DNA of 64,000 nt from NCBI RefSeq assembly GCF_014698965.1, contig NZ_JACXAE010000009.1, forward strand, positions 202,148 through 266,147, in the 5' to 3' direction. Source of the DNA: Iningainema tapete BLCC-T55 (GTDB taxonomy: Bacteria; Cyanobacteriota; Cyanobacteriia; Cyanobacteriales; Nostocaceae). Of this stretch, positions 52,341 through 61,618 are shown piece after piece. Both the position numbers and the translations under genes were made by a program. The notes beneath the pieces were generated by a model. That model was not told the origin of the DNA. It made no database searches and saw nothing but the letters and a program-made list of their open reading frames with translations. Each line of letters begins with the position of its first letter. Position 1 is the stretch's first letter.

Positions 52341-52512
52341 AACTCAATTCTCCGAGTTGATTAATTGCGATGATCGATTCAACTCCTGCAATGATGACAA
52401 TTCTGTTATCCCTTTGATCTAGGGTGACAAGGTAAATGGGCAGGTACATTTTAGTCAGCCAGTAGCAGGCTATATAAGCTATCCTAAATTGCTCAGTTGT
52501 TGGTTGTTTCAT
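52327..52512 (-). CDS. DUF6888-type small protein
   Basis: 61 codons. PTTEQFRIAYIACYWLTKMY, LPIYLVTLDQRDNRIVIIAG, then IIAINQLGELSYEQP. It is regularly encoded directly upstream of DUF6887, as here. Unknown activity. Confidence 0.8.
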   Translation of the reverse strand: MKQPTTEQFRIAYIACYWLTKMYLPIYLVTLDQRDNRIVIIAGVESIIAINQLGELSYEQP

Positions 52513-52640
52513 CTTCTATATAGTGATACATTTGGCTTAAGTCCTTGCAATCAAGGGTTTTAAAAGAGGGTGATCGCCTTCATGAGGTACAGTCCTCTTT
52601 GTTTACCTATTCTATCAACTCATAGTAGACAAATCAACGC

Positions 52641-52994
52641 TCAGGCGACATTTTTCTGCAAAACCACCAAAAGTTCAGATGGATCAATGTAAACAGATGG
52701 AAACAGCTTCTTAAAGTCCACGTCAAGGGCATTGCAGATAGCCAAAATTAATTCAGTGGAAACAGCTTCTGCTTTGCCAACTTCTAACTTGTGAATGTAT
52801 TGGTAAGTGCAAGTCAAGCCATTTCTACTAACTTTTTGTGCTAGCTCTCGCATGGAGACTTTACCGCGTAAAGATTGTAAGCGTTTTCCCAGATCGTGAC
52901 TCCAGTGGAGTCTGTCAACGCATTCTAGAGAAATCATAAGTTTGGTTTGATCGTTCTTACCCACATCGTCAACTCCTAGTTTACAAAAAGACAT
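52641..52994 (-). CDS. XRE-type helix-turn-helix regulator
   Basis: 117 codons. The HTH spans about residues 34-95: LGKRLQSLRGKVSMRELAQK, YQYIHKLEVGKAEAVSTELI, AICNALDVDFKKLFP. The first 30 residues may be non-native; the gene may begin at a later Met (MISLECVDRL). A phage- or TA-type repressor; target unknown. Confidence 0.75.
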   Translation of the reverse strand: MSFCKLGVDDVGKNDQTKLMISLECVDRLHWSHDLGKRLQSLRGKVSMRELAQKVSRNGLTCTYQYIHKLEVGKAEAVSTELILAICNALDVDFKKLFPSVYIDPSELLVVLQKNVA

Positions 52995-53239
52995 TTGATG
53001 ACTACTATGAGTTTAAAGTCTTGACAAAAATAAAATAAGGAGGCGACATGAATAATGATGTCGCGCAGATTTTGCTGCTAATGATTAGCAATCGTCCGCA
53101 TTCTAGGAGAATGGGACTGGGTGAGGAATTCTTCAAACAAGCTAAAGAATCTGTCAGCTGTGTTGCCTTCGTCCGCACAATAGAAGAAAATTTCCATCCA
53201 CCAGGAATTTTTCTCGTATCGATACATGGAGACACAAAA

Positions 53240-53980
53240 GTGCAAATTACTAAACGTAATGTCGAGTTGAGAGTAGATGACAGCTTGATGCGTGTATATG
53301 TGGCGTCTCCTAAACCAGCAGGAATTTATCCTGGCATTATATTCTATAGTGACATTTATCAATTAGGCGAACCAATGATTCGTCTAGTTAATTACTTAGC
53401 TGGGCATGGCTATGTGGTGGCAGCCCCGGAAATTTTTCATCGAACTGAGCCAGTAGGTAAAGTGATTGAGCCAAATGATCTTGGTAGAATGCAAGGTAAT
53501 GACAATGCTCGTCGCACTCCCATCGCTGGTTATGATGCTGACTGTCTTGCTATGATTGAATTTCTCAAAGCAGAAAGTGCTGTTTCTCCAGATAAACTAG
53601 GGACGTTAGGCTTTTGTATTGGTGGGCATTTATCTTTCCGGGCAGCTTTACAAAATGAAATTAAGGCAACAGCCTGCTGCTATCCTACTGGTATTCCTAG
53701 TGGCAAATTGGGCAAAGGGATAGCTGATACAATTGAGCGAGTAGGTGAAATCAAAGGTGAGATGCTCATTGTGTTTGGTACTCTCGATCCACATATACCA
53801 TCCGGCGATCGCCAAATCATCATTAAAGCTTTGGAAAATAACAATATTCCTCATCAAGTTTTACTCTACGAAGCAGAACACACCTTCATGCGCGATGACG
53901 GTTATCGCTACGATTCTGCTGCCACTACCTCTGCTTGGGCTGAAATCATAGCTTTTTTTGAACTTAAGTTTAGTAATTGA
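53240..53980 (+). CDS. Dienelactone hydrolase family protein
   Basis: 246 codons from GTG 53240, with GGAG eight bases ahead; the frame is open back to 53048 but that part lacks conserved sequence. Catalytic triad: Cys in LGTLGFCIGGHLSF, Asp in VFGTLDPHIPSG, His in LYEAEHTFMRDDGYRY. Cytoplasmic alpha/beta-hydrolase. Single gene. Confidence 0.9.
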   Translation: MQITKRNVELRVDDSLMRVYVASPKPAGIYPGIIFYSDIYQLGEPMIRLVNYLAGHGYVVAAPEIFHRTEPVGKVIEPNDLGRMQGNDNARRTPIAGYDADCLAMIEFLKAESAVSPDKLGTLGFCIGGHLSFRAALQNEIKATACCYPTGIPSGKLGKGIADTIERVGEIKGEMLIVFGTLDPHIPSGDRQIIIKALENNNIPHQVLLYEAEHTFMRDDGYRYDSAATTSAWAEIIAFFELKFSN

Positions 53981-54120
53981 GTATGATTTTCTCATCTTGT
54001 TCTTAGGTAAATCTCATCAAGTCTACTCTTATTCTTAACTTCTTCTTATTTCCTCATCAGGTAGCTCTCAGCAAGTGGCTACATTCTATTAGTGACAAGC
54101 AAAAGTCTTCAAGAGGAAAT

Positions 54121-54483
54121 ATGATGAAACGCTTAGTTATTGGTACAGTATCATTTTTAGTATTATACACTGCTGCTGCTAGTAGCGTGAATGCTCAATC
54201 ACTCAATTCTGCCCCTCCATCTACTCAAACAACGGTAGGTGCAACAGAAATTCGCAGTTTTTCGCCCTTTGAACTTGTCAATTTTGCTTATAGAGGGTCA
54301 CTTAAGCAACAAGGTATCTCAGGATACAATGTGCTGCTTTCTGATTATCGTAGGGGTAAAATCGATGCTAAATCTGTGGTTAAGGCTGGTATTACTGCTG
54401 GGAGGGTATCACCCAATGCTTTGAGCAATCAAAAGTATTTAAATGCTGTTAACAGCCACCTTCAATTCTTCAAGGCAAACTAA
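54121..54483 (+). CDS. Small exported cyanobacterial protein
   Basis: 120 codons. A signal peptide (MMKRLVIGTVSFLVLYTAAA) is followed by a Pro/Thr linker and a helical domain (RSFSPFELVNFAYRGSLKQQ, GISGYNVLLSDYRRGKIDAK). It resembles small secreted cyanobacterial hypotheticals. GAGG lies seven bases before the ATG. Role unknown. Confidence 0.75.
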   Translation: MMKRLVIGTVSFLVLYTAAASSVNAQSLNSAPPSTQTTVGATEIRSFSPFELVNFAYRGSLKQQGISGYNVLLSDYRRGKIDAKSVVKAGITAGRVSPNALSNQKYLNAVNSHLQFFKAN

Positions 54484-54507
54484 GTGAGTAGAATTCAGTT
54501 CTATTAG

Positions 54508-54527
54508 CCTTGAATTGAAGTTCAAGG
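54508..54527. terminator. Hairpin after the small exported protein
   Basis: CCTTGAA and TTCAAGG with a six-base loop, 25 bases beyond the stop. No T-tract is visible, so this is tentative. Confidence 0.3.
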
Positions 54528-54653
54528 TGTACTCAGGTGGAGATGCAAGATTTGAGGAGAGTGCTTGATCGAGAAAAATTCTTGGTTTTGCACTCTTTGG
54601 AAAACTTTCCACCATAAGTATAATAGATTAAATTGCTTTTGAACTACTAAGGT

Positions 54654-55286
54654 ATGGTCGCACTCCAAGCAAAAAATATAGACTTACGCTACTTAATAGA
54701 TAATTTTGGTATTCAGCTAGTTCAGAATGACGAATTTTTTCCGGAGTGGCAAGAAAATTTACCAGAAATCACAGATTTAGATAAACTACTTTTAGACAAA
54801 GTTAAAGCGGGTTATTTTAATCTACTCAACTACCCACCGCTACTAGAAGATGTTGTCAGGATGGCGATTCTTGATCCCATTCTGTTTATTGGCGATTTTT
54901 ATTTAGCCCCCTTTTATGTTAAATCAGAAGAATCTGTAGATATTGCAGTGGAAGATGAAGGAGTCATTATCAAAGGAAAACTTGACACATTAGTGTTAAA
55001 AAATCAATTTTGGGTAATGGTTATTGAATCAAAAAAAGCTTCTTTTTCCATTGAGGAAGGACTTGCACAGATCCTCGCTTATATGTTAGGAAATCCTACC
55101 CTAGACAAACCTAGCTATGGCATGATTAACACTGGCGGAAGTTTCGTATTTATTAAATTGGTGAAAGGAGAAACGCCTCACTACGGTACATCTAAAGTTT
55201 TTTCTCTTCGCAATCCTAACAATGAATTGTATGATGTCTTGCGGATTTTAAAACGGATTAGTCAGTTAGTAATCTCGTCAAACTAG
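54654..55286 (+). CDS. PD-(D/E)XK-like restriction-endonuclease-fold protein
   Basis: 210 codons. VIIKGKLDTLVLKNQFWVMV then IESKKASFSIEEGLAQILAY gives Asp followed by E-S-K and a helix with Gln, the nuclease core as in type I restriction R-subunit N-termini. It is common as a stand-alone gene in cyanobacteria, usually annotated as restriction endonuclease subunit R. No methylase or helicase partner is beside it. Converges with the J-TPR gene. Confidence 0.75.
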   Translation: MVALQAKNIDLRYLIDNFGIQLVQNDEFFPEWQENLPEITDLDKLLLDKVKAGYFNLLNYPPLLEDVVRMAILDPILFIGDFYLAPFYVKSEESVDIAVEDEGVIIKGKLDTLVLKNQFWVMVIESKKASFSIEEGLAQILAYMLGNPTLDKPSYGMINTGGSFVFIKLVKGETPHYGTSKVFSLRNPNNELYDVLRILKRISQLVISSN

Positions 55287-55293
55287 TAAAAAC

Positions 55294-56508
55294 TTAAGCT
55301 GAGTGTTCAATCCGATTGAATAAGTCTTTATTCAATCCATATAGCTCGAAATATTGAGTTTTAATACGTTTGATTGAAGAAATAATCTTCCGGCTGGGAA
55401 ACGCAAATATTTCGGCAATAATCTCATCAAGTGCATCTTTTCTCTCTTGTTCTGTATTATGCAAATTAAAATAATCAGCTAGACAAAACGCAACTAGTTT
55501 TTGGCAGGCTTCTAAAATTAAAGAATCATTTTTCAAAAGCTCGTATTGCTCTAAAGGTACAATCATTTGCTCCAATCGTTTATATAGTTCATTAATATCT
55601 AAATCATCTCGATCAAAATCTCTAGCAATACTAACTAATTGAATAGCGGCTCTTAATATATAAACATCAGCTAGCTTGATCCCAATTTTTGTGACTTCAA
55701 ACCCCATACTGGCAAATCGACTAGCTGCATATCTTCGTGATTCTTCACTATCAGGTAAGATTAATGCTATTCTTTGTGCTGTTTCTTCTATTTTTTTAAA
55801 TTCACCATTAAAAAGGTGAACACGACAAATGAAGAAAAGAGTATCAATGTCATAAACATCGGCTTTTCCGTCAGCATTAATCGCACGTTCCGCCCAAGCT
55901 AATGCTTCAGTATGATTACCTTCTTCAAAGTAAGTAACAGCTATATCCAGATAAGGCTGAGAATTAAAAGATTCTAGTTTTATGGCTTTTTGGAAGCATT
56001 CACGAGCGTTATGATAAAGTTGAGGTATCAAGGCGTCTTGATCATCTAAGGAGTCAGCTTGTTGTTTGTAAGTATGACCAAAGTTACTCCAATAAACTGG
56101 TACATCTGGGTTAGTTTTAGTTAAAGTGCGGTAAACTTTAACTGCAAAGTCCCAATTTTCAATATTAATGTAACAAAGTCCTAGTAAATTACGCGCACCA
56201 TCAGCTGCTGGTGCTAGTACTAAAGCCTTCTTTAGTAAGGGAATAGCACTTTGGCACTCTTCAGCATTCATTTTCTCTTCAGCTTGGTTAATCAAGTCTT
56301 TGATTTGATCCCCATACTGCTGCAGAGAGTCATAATTTTGTTTGGCTTTTTCATCGGAAAGTGTGTTATACGCTTCCCGGATTTGCTTGAACTTTTCTGG
56401 GTTTTTTTCCGGAGAGTATTTACGTACTAAACTAAAGTAAGCTCGTTTGATTTCTAGAGCCGTCGCTTGGGGTGATACTTCTAGGATCTGATAGAGTTCG
56501 TATGCCAT
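55294..56508 (-). CDS. J-domain/TPR co-chaperone with degenerate HPD motif
   Basis: 404 codons. Residues 1-65 form a J domain (YQILEVSPQATALEIKRAYF, FKQIREAYNTLSDEKAKQNY), but the catalytic HPD is replaced by Ser-Pro-Glu in KYSPEKNPEKF (residues 32-34). Tetratricopeptide-like repeats follow (residues 80-260: LVLAPAADGARNLLGLCYIN). Since HPD is what triggers Hsp70 ATPase, this protein may recruit rather than stimulate. It is the last of a GrpE-like/Hsp70/J set, one base after the Hsp70 stop. Confidence 0.85.
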   Translation of the reverse strand: MAYELYQILEVSPQATALEIKRAYFSLVRKYSPEKNPEKFKQIREAYNTLSDEKAKQNYDSLQQYGDQIKDLINQAEEKMNAEECQSAIPLLKKALVLAPAADGARNLLGLCYINIENWDFAVKVYRTLTKTNPDVPVYWSNFGHTYKQQADSLDDQDALIPQLYHNARECFQKAIKLESFNSQPYLDIAVTYFEEGNHTEALAWAERAINADGKADVYDIDTLFFICRVHLFNGEFKKIEETAQRIALILPDSEESRRYAASRFASMGFEVTKIGIKLADVYILRAAIQLVSIARDFDRDDLDINELYKRLEQMIVPLEQYELLKNDSLILEACQKLVAFCLADYFNLHNTEQERKDALDEIIAEIFAFPSRKIISSIKRIKTQYFELYGLNKDLFNRIEHSA

Positions 56509-56509
56509 C

Positions 56510-58258
56510 TCAATCGTCCATGTTATTCTCTAAGTCAAATAAGAAGTCTACCAGGCGATCGCCCACTGCTTGAATTTCTTCTGTGTTATCATTCATTAGT
56601 GCTGTTTTCAGATCGATCACCAGATCAGATAGTGGTAATCTGTCATCAGATGGCATTTCTGTCAACAGCCGCTCAGCTTTATTAATTAACCCTTCATATT
56701 CCTTTGCCTTTGCATTTTGCTTCCACAATTCTCTCAAACGAGAAGCTGCACGAGATAAGGCATCGCTATCCATCCGCAGCGCAGAATAAGCATACTCTAG
56801 TTCAACACTTTTATTTGTACCGGGAATTGTCGCTTTCAATTTAGCTATTCCATTGATATCGTAGGAAAACTCCACTTTCACGGGATAAGGATTACCATCC
56901 GCTGCTGGCGGTATATCAGTAATTTCCGCAAATAATCCTGTATCTATTGCTTCAGATGGTAGTTTCGCTTTACCAGTGTTATCTTGATATAAGCGTACCT
57001 CTACGCGCTGTTGATCTGCTCTCAATAATGTATAAGTTTTATTTGTAGAAAAAGGAATCGTTGTATTCGGTTGAATTAATGGTTCATAAGTTAGCATATA
57101 CTGCCTACCGACTTCACTAATTACTTCAATCCCTAATCCAAAGGGCGCAACATCGGTAAGAATAATACCTGATTCATCCGGAATTAAACCGCTTGCAAGC
57201 GCTGCCTGAATAGACGCGCCTATGCCTACAGCTAAATCCGCGCCTACATCTGGTGCTTTACCTTCTTTGCCAAACATCTCGAAAACTAGTTGGCGCACAG
57301 CCGGAATGTAAGTTGTACCACCCACTAGTAGCACGCGGTTGATGGCACTGGGGCGCAGTTTTTTGGCGTTAAGTGCTTGTCGCACGCACTGCCGTGCTTT
57401 ATCTAGTAAAGGTGTTATGGCGATTTCAAATTCTTGGCGAGTAATTTCTACTTCTAAGTCTACTGATTTGCCATTCAATGTGGCAATGTAGGGAATTCTC
57501 ACGGAATGGGTGTGTTGTACTGAAAGCGCTCTTTTGGCTTTTTCTGCGGTTTCTTTGAGTGCGCCGTATGCTTTGTCGGAAATTTCTGCTCCTGGGTTTT
57601 CTGCTTGAAATTTTTCTCGGAGTAATTCAATCATTGCTTCGTCGAAGTCTTTGCCGCCTAGTTGGGGGTTTCCAAAGCTACATTTTACGTCTAAAACTCC
57701 GGAGATCATTTCTAGTACGGTTATGTCTAGTGTACCGCCACCAAAGTCGAAGACGACGAGTTGTTGTTCGAGTTCGATGTTTTTGATGCCAAATGCTAAT
57801 GCTGCTGCTGTTGGCTCGTTGATGAGGCGGGTGATTTTTAATCCGGCTAATTCTCCGGCGTTTAGTGTTGCTTGTCTTGCTGCGTCGGGAAAGTTGGCGG
57901 GTACGGAAAGTACTACTTCTCGTATGGTGCTTCCTAATGCTTCTTCGGCGTTTTCTTTGAGTTTGCGCAGTATGAGTGCGGATATTTCTTCGGGGCGGTA
58001 TTCTTTGTCTAAGAGTTTGATGGTTTCTCCTGTTCCCATTTTACGTTTGATTTCTCTTATGCCTCGCCCGGTTACGTCTACCCAGCTTCTGGCGTCTTCT
58101 CCTACTAGGAGTTCGCCTTTTTTGTTGATGGCGACTATTGATGGTATGATTGCTAGTTTGGTGATTGGATCGCTTATGGGGTGGGATTCGTTGTTTTTGT
58201 ATACACAGATTTCTGAGGTTGATGTTCCTAAGTCGATTCCGATTGCGTAGTCTTTCAT
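56510..58258 (-). CDS. Hsp70 (DnaK-like) protein with divergent C-terminus
   Basis: 582 codons from ATG 58258 (MKDYAIGIDLGTSTSEICVY), with AAGGA nine bases ahead; the frame is open to 58300. ATPase motifs: phosphate-1 GIDLGTSTSE, LINEPTAAALAFG, phosphate-2 FDFGGGTLDITVLE, adenosine VLLVGGTTYIPAVRQLVFEM. The substrate-binding part is shorter and less conserved than DnaK (TLLRADQQRVEVRLYQD), and there is no EEVD-like tail. Probably a dedicated chaperone working with the linked J-TPR and GrpE-like proteins. Confidence 0.92.
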   Translation of the reverse strand: MKDYAIGIDLGTSTSEICVYKNNESHPISDPITKLAIIPSIVAINKKGELLVGEDARSWVDVTGRGIREIKRKMGTGETIKLLDKEYRPEEISALILRKLKENAEEALGSTIREVVLSVPANFPDAARQATLNAGELAGLKITRLINEPTAAALAFGIKNIELEQQLVVFDFGGGTLDITVLEMISGVLDVKCSFGNPQLGGKDFDEAMIELLREKFQAENPGAEISDKAYGALKETAEKAKRALSVQHTHSVRIPYIATLNGKSVDLEVEITRQEFEIAITPLLDKARQCVRQALNAKKLRPSAINRVLLVGGTTYIPAVRQLVFEMFGKEGKAPDVGADLAVGIGASIQAALASGLIPDESGIILTDVAPFGLGIEVISEVGRQYMLTYEPLIQPNTTIPFSTNKTYTLLRADQQRVEVRLYQDNTGKAKLPSEAIDTGLFAEITDIPPAADGNPYPVKVEFSYDINGIAKLKATIPGTNKSVELEYAYSALRMDSDALSRAASRLRELWKQNAKAKEYEGLINKAERLLTEMPSDDRLPLSDLVIDLKTALMNDNTEEIQAVGDRLVDFLFDLENNMDD

Positions 58259-58323
58259 TGTTTTTTTCCTTTTTAACCGCCAAGACGCCAAGAGCGCCAA
58301 GAAAGAGGAGATAAGGGAGGTTT

Positions 58324-58968
58324 TTAGTTTTGGGTTGGGGGGGTTGCTATGATTACTTTTGCTTTTTGAATTATGCGCTCGCCTATTCTATATCCCCAGT
58401 TTGTACATTTTATGATGTTTCCGGGTGTGATTTCTGATTGTTGTTCTGATGTTATTTGGTGGATTTTTTCGTTTGGTGGTTCGTTGTGTTTTGGTTTGAT
58501 TGGTTCTAGTCCTTGGTTTTTTACTGTTTGTTCATATTCTGATAGGAGTTTTTCTATTGTTTTTTTGTTTTCTGTTGTTTCGTTTTCTATTGCTCTTTCT
58601 AGTATTTGAAAGTAGTCTATTGCTGATTGTTCCCAGTTTTGGATTTTTCTCTGGTTTTCTCCATTTTTTTGCCTCTGTTCTATTAATGTTTTTTCTATGG
58701 TTTGTTCAAATTTTTCATATAGTTGTTGTATAATTGTACTGTTTTCTTGGATTGCTGCTGTGTTTTTGTAGTATACCCGGATTATTTGTTTGGGGTCGTC
58801 TATGTTTATAGTATTGTTTATATAATTTTCTAATGTTTCAGTAATTGAAGATTCTATAGATTTTTTTAAATTTTCGTTAATAAATGTTTGAAGAGTTTCA
58901 TTGATTGATTGTCGTAAGGCTTCATCTAAACTTTTTAAAGTTTTATCGCTGGTTTTTTTGGTACTCAT
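58324..58968 (-). CDS. GrpE-like nucleotide-exchange protein
   Basis: 214 codons from ATG 58968 with GGAG nine bases upstream. A long polar coiled coil (residues 10-130: SLDEALRQSINETLQTFINE) is followed by a C-terminal wing: GLEPIKPKHNEPPNEKIHQ, SEITPGNIIKCTNWGYRIGE, RIIQKAKVIIATPP. The wing matches GrpE (PGTV...GY...R.LRPA.V.VA). Weakly conserved. It precedes the Hsp70 gene and is its likely exchange factor. Confidence 0.8.
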   Translation of the reverse strand: MSTKKTSDKTLKSLDEALRQSINETLQTFINENLKKSIESSITETLENYINNTINIDDPKQIIRVYYKNTAAIQENSTIIQQLYEKFEQTIEKTLIEQRQKNGENQRKIQNWEQSAIDYFQILERAIENETTENKKTIEKLLSEYEQTVKNQGLEPIKPKHNEPPNEKIHQITSEQQSEITPGNIIKCTNWGYRIGERIIQKAKVIIATPPTQN

Positions 58969-59014
58969 CAAGTTTACTCCGCCAAAAGATGATTTGTTTT
59001 TGGATATCGGTTAT

Positions 59015-59344
59015 TTAATTGATGTTTTTGGATGGGGGAGGATATTTTTTGTTTGGGTTTTTCGGTATTGCAGTTTTGGGCAGCGATATGGTAAGAAATC
59101 CTTGCTTTGGTGTTACTCCGGTTATGTTTCTTATCCATTGTGAATTTAAACAAATTTTATTTACCTCTGTTCGATTGTTTGGGTTTTGAGTCTGGGTGGT
59201 AGGAATACCTTTTAACTGTTTGTGGCAGGGAAACCTTGTGCGTAAGTTGGTTGGTGCTTTTGTGTGACGGGTAGGATGAGCCGAAACTGCTGAGTAACCT
59301 ACTGTCACTGCTAGTAATATTGGGGCAAGATTTTTCAGTCGCAT
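59015..59344 (-). CDS. Small putative exported protein
   Basis: 109 codons. MRLKNLAPILLAVTVGYSAV then SA gives a signal peptide, followed by a basic, Asn/Thr/Pro-rich tail with two Cys. AAGG lies ten bases before the ATG. No family recognised; it could be non-coding. Confidence 0.4.
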   Translation of the reverse strand: MRLKNLAPILLAVTVGYSAVSAHPTRHTKAPTNLRTRFPCHKQLKGIPTTQTQNPNNRTEVNKICLNSQWIRNITGVTPKQGFLTISLPKTAIPKNPNKKYPPPSKNIN

Positions 59345-59887
59345 CTTAATATTTACCTTGGATTGGGAGCTTTATACACAGTCATTCATCCAAAAAGCTG
59401 GTTTTTCCGCAAAATGGCAATCTCTTTGGCTTGAATTGTTAATATACCTTTTGGGGTGCATTTTGTTCATACATATCTATATCTAGTCAGGTTTTACAGA
59501 ATATGCAAGTCTTTACCAACTAAAAGTTTCCCAGTTTTTGATTCCCAATACTACCTATGCTAACCTTGAAAAAAAGATAATTCACGCTTATCCCTCCTGT
59601 CTACGGTTTGAAGGGCAGAGGGCAGGGGGGAAGTCTTCTTTTCGTGTCTGGGGGTGGAAATTTTTTCTTGCGGCTGTCTCCTGAATGCATAACTTAATTT
59701 TCTCTACCTGATGAGAAGTATAGAAGGGTTTTTGAGGCTATGTCTCATCCCTCTACCCCCCCAACCCCCCTTTTAAGGGGGGCATTAAACCCTCCTTTTT
59801 AAGCGGGGCATTAAACCCTCCTTCATCAGGGGGGCAGGGGGTTTCACTATTGCTAACTGAGAAGTATTGCGGTACGGAGGATGCTTT
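59345..59887. repeat. Intergenic region with CCCCCCTTTTAAGGGGGG repeats
   Basis: From 59752 to 59845 the sequence holds a CCAACCCCCCTTTTAAGGGG palindrome and three related GGGGCATTAAACCCTCCTT-type units. The repeat type also occurs at 28480. The rest lacks genes; it should hold the promoters of the divergent chaperone and CHAT operons. Confidence 0.55.
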
Positions 59888-60694
59888 TTGGCTCATACTG
59901 AGGTATGTCCCTTTTCTCTAATGCCTGCATTTATGTGTCTCAATGCGCAAGTGCTAAGCCAATACTTAGACGGTAGTCAACAAGAGTTACAACTTTATGA
60001 ATTAATCTTGGAGTTTTGCAAACAACCTGTTGGTAGCTTTCGGCACAAAAGAGCTTTTCTTCCCCTGCTGAAGGAACTTCAACAACTACAAGGATTAGCT
60101 AAACCTAAGTATGGTTACCAGCATGAAAAATATCCTGATGTACTTCATGATACTTTAATTCAGGTGCGCGATCGCCTCTGTACTGATTTTCAACCTGTTA
60201 TGCCTACGCTGAGAGGTAGTTTAGTAGTATGGATTAATGAGAAGTTACGTTTGAAATATAAGGTAATTGAATTGTTTTCTCCTCAAACTATACAGGAGGT
60301 GCCGATAGATAATCGTATTAACCCTGAGGGTGATGAAACTTTTGCTGATGTGACATCAGATCGTCAAATTGATGGCACTATTAGGCTCAGTGGAATATGG
60401 CAACTTATTGAGGAGGAAAATCGGGAAGAAAGTCAGCAATTTGACGACAATTTACGCAATTACTTTGCACAAGATCCAGAGGCTATTTTACGCCAATGTC
60501 ATCCCAGAAACCGAGAGGATTGTAATTGCTATGAATTAATTAAAAGGCGATTATTAAAAAATCCTCCAGATAAATGGAATGAAATTGTGAATGATTTAAA
60601 CATCCACTACGGCACTATTACAGCCCATTGGAATAGAAAATGTGAGCCTCTGATACAACAGATTACCAGAAACCTTGGTCACCAAGGAGAGTAA
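59888..60694 (+). CDS. Sigma-70-like/helical protein of the DUF1822-CHAT operon
   Basis: 268 codons from TTG 59888, chosen because GGAGG lies seven bases ahead; ATG 59921 and TTG 59867 are alternatives. DTLIQVRDRLCTDFQPVMPT and GSLVVWINEKLRLKYKVIEL resemble sigma region 2-type helices, and KWNEIVNDLNIHYGTITAHW then NRKCEPLI a region 4-like helix-turn-helix. In Nostoc-type genomes such weakly sigma-like proteins precede DUF1822 genes. DNA binding or transcription control is inferred. Confidence 0.65.
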   Translation: MAHTEVCPFSLMPAFMCLNAQVLSQYLDGSQQELQLYELILEFCKQPVGSFRHKRAFLPLLKELQQLQGLAKPKYGYQHEKYPDVLHDTLIQVRDRLCTDFQPVMPTLRGSLVVWINEKLRLKYKVIELFSPQTIQEVPIDNRINPEGDETFADVTSDRQIDGTIRLSGIWQLIEEENREESQQFDDNLRNYFAQDPEAILRQCHPRNREDCNCYELIKRRLLKNPPDKWNEIVNDLNIHYGTITAHWNRKCEPLIQQITRNLGHQGE

Positions 60695-60698
60695 AATT

Positions 60699-61598
60699 AT
60701 GAATACTATACAAACCTTCTCAATCAAAGTTCCACTAGTCAGCTTTGCTCATGAATATGCACAGCAATTTGCACTGGAACAAACTACATCAACTAAAGGG
60801 AAACAAGTTTATCTCAATACTTTAGCTGTTTACGCTGTACATAGTTTTTTGCAATTAATGGATATAGGTACTGATATTAGTAAAGGGAATAGTTGGCATC
60901 CTATTTATAGACGCTTTCATAATGTATCTGATCTGGTTTTACCAAAATTTGGCTCTTTAGAATGTCGCCCTGTTTTACCGGGGGAAAAGTTTATTTCTGT
61001 GCCAAAAGAAGCAACTGAAAATCGGCTCGGATTGGTAGCTGTTCAGTTTGAAGAAAGTCTTGATGATGCACAAATATTGGGATTTGTCAAGACAAATAAT
61101 TCCGGATTACTACCACAACAAATAGAATTGAGTAAGTTACAATCTATGGAACAGCTTTTAGATCGATTGGAACAAATAGCCGCCAACCAAATGGTGAATT
61201 TGGGTCAATGGTTGGATAATTTGATTGATGCAGGTTGGCAGACGGTAGAGGCAGTTTTCGGTTCAAATCTGATTTTAGCAAGAGTAAGGCGATCGCCTTC
61301 TGTTGGTGTTGTACAGGCAAAACGAATTAATGACGAGCTTGCCTTGGTTGTTGCTGTTATGCCTACTGCTACTGAAGAAAGGCAAATCATTATCCAAGTC
61401 CATCCCATTGGTAGTCAAACCCTACCTCCTGGTGTTAAAAGTATTATACTGGATGAGTTTGGTAAAGAGCTCTTGCAAGAGAGCGCTAAAAAGGCTGATA
61501 ATTGGATTCAATTAAAGATTGACGGTAAACCAGGAGAACAGTTTAGGTTAATAGTTGCTATGGGTGAAGCTAGCTTCACAGAGGATTTTATGATTTAG
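60699..61598 (+). CDS. DUF1822 family protein
   Basis: 299 codons from ATG 60699 (AGGAGAG eight bases ahead). FSIKVPLVSFAHEYAQQFAL, VYLNTLAVYAVHSFLQLMDI and VQFEESLDDAQILGFVKTNN are the hallmark segments of this cyanobacteria-specific family; function unknown. It lies four bases after the sigma-like gene and 20 bases before the CHAT-kinase. Confidence 0.88.
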   Translation: MNTIQTFSIKVPLVSFAHEYAQQFALEQTTSTKGKQVYLNTLAVYAVHSFLQLMDIGTDISKGNSWHPIYRRFHNVSDLVLPKFGSLECRPVLPGEKFISVPKEATENRLGLVAVQFEESLDDAQILGFVKTNNSGLLPQQIELSKLQSMEQLLDRLEQIAANQMVNLGQWLDNLIDAGWQTVEAVFGSNLILARVRRSPSVGVVQAKRINDELALVVAVMPTATEERQIIIQVHPIGSQTLPPGVKSIILDEFGKELLQESAKKADNWIQLKIDGKPGEQFRLIVAMGEASFTEDFMI

Positions 61599-61618
61599 CT
61601 GCGCTAAGGAAGGGAAAA

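Noticed and set aside
53048..53239. N-terminal extension of the dienelactone hydrolase
   Set aside because: No conserved sequence there, and GTG 53240 has a GGAG at the right distance and matches the usual family start.
57559..58250. Plus-strand ORFs of 75 and 199 codons within the Hsp70 gene
   Set aside because: Antisense shadows of a well-conserved Hsp70 frame.
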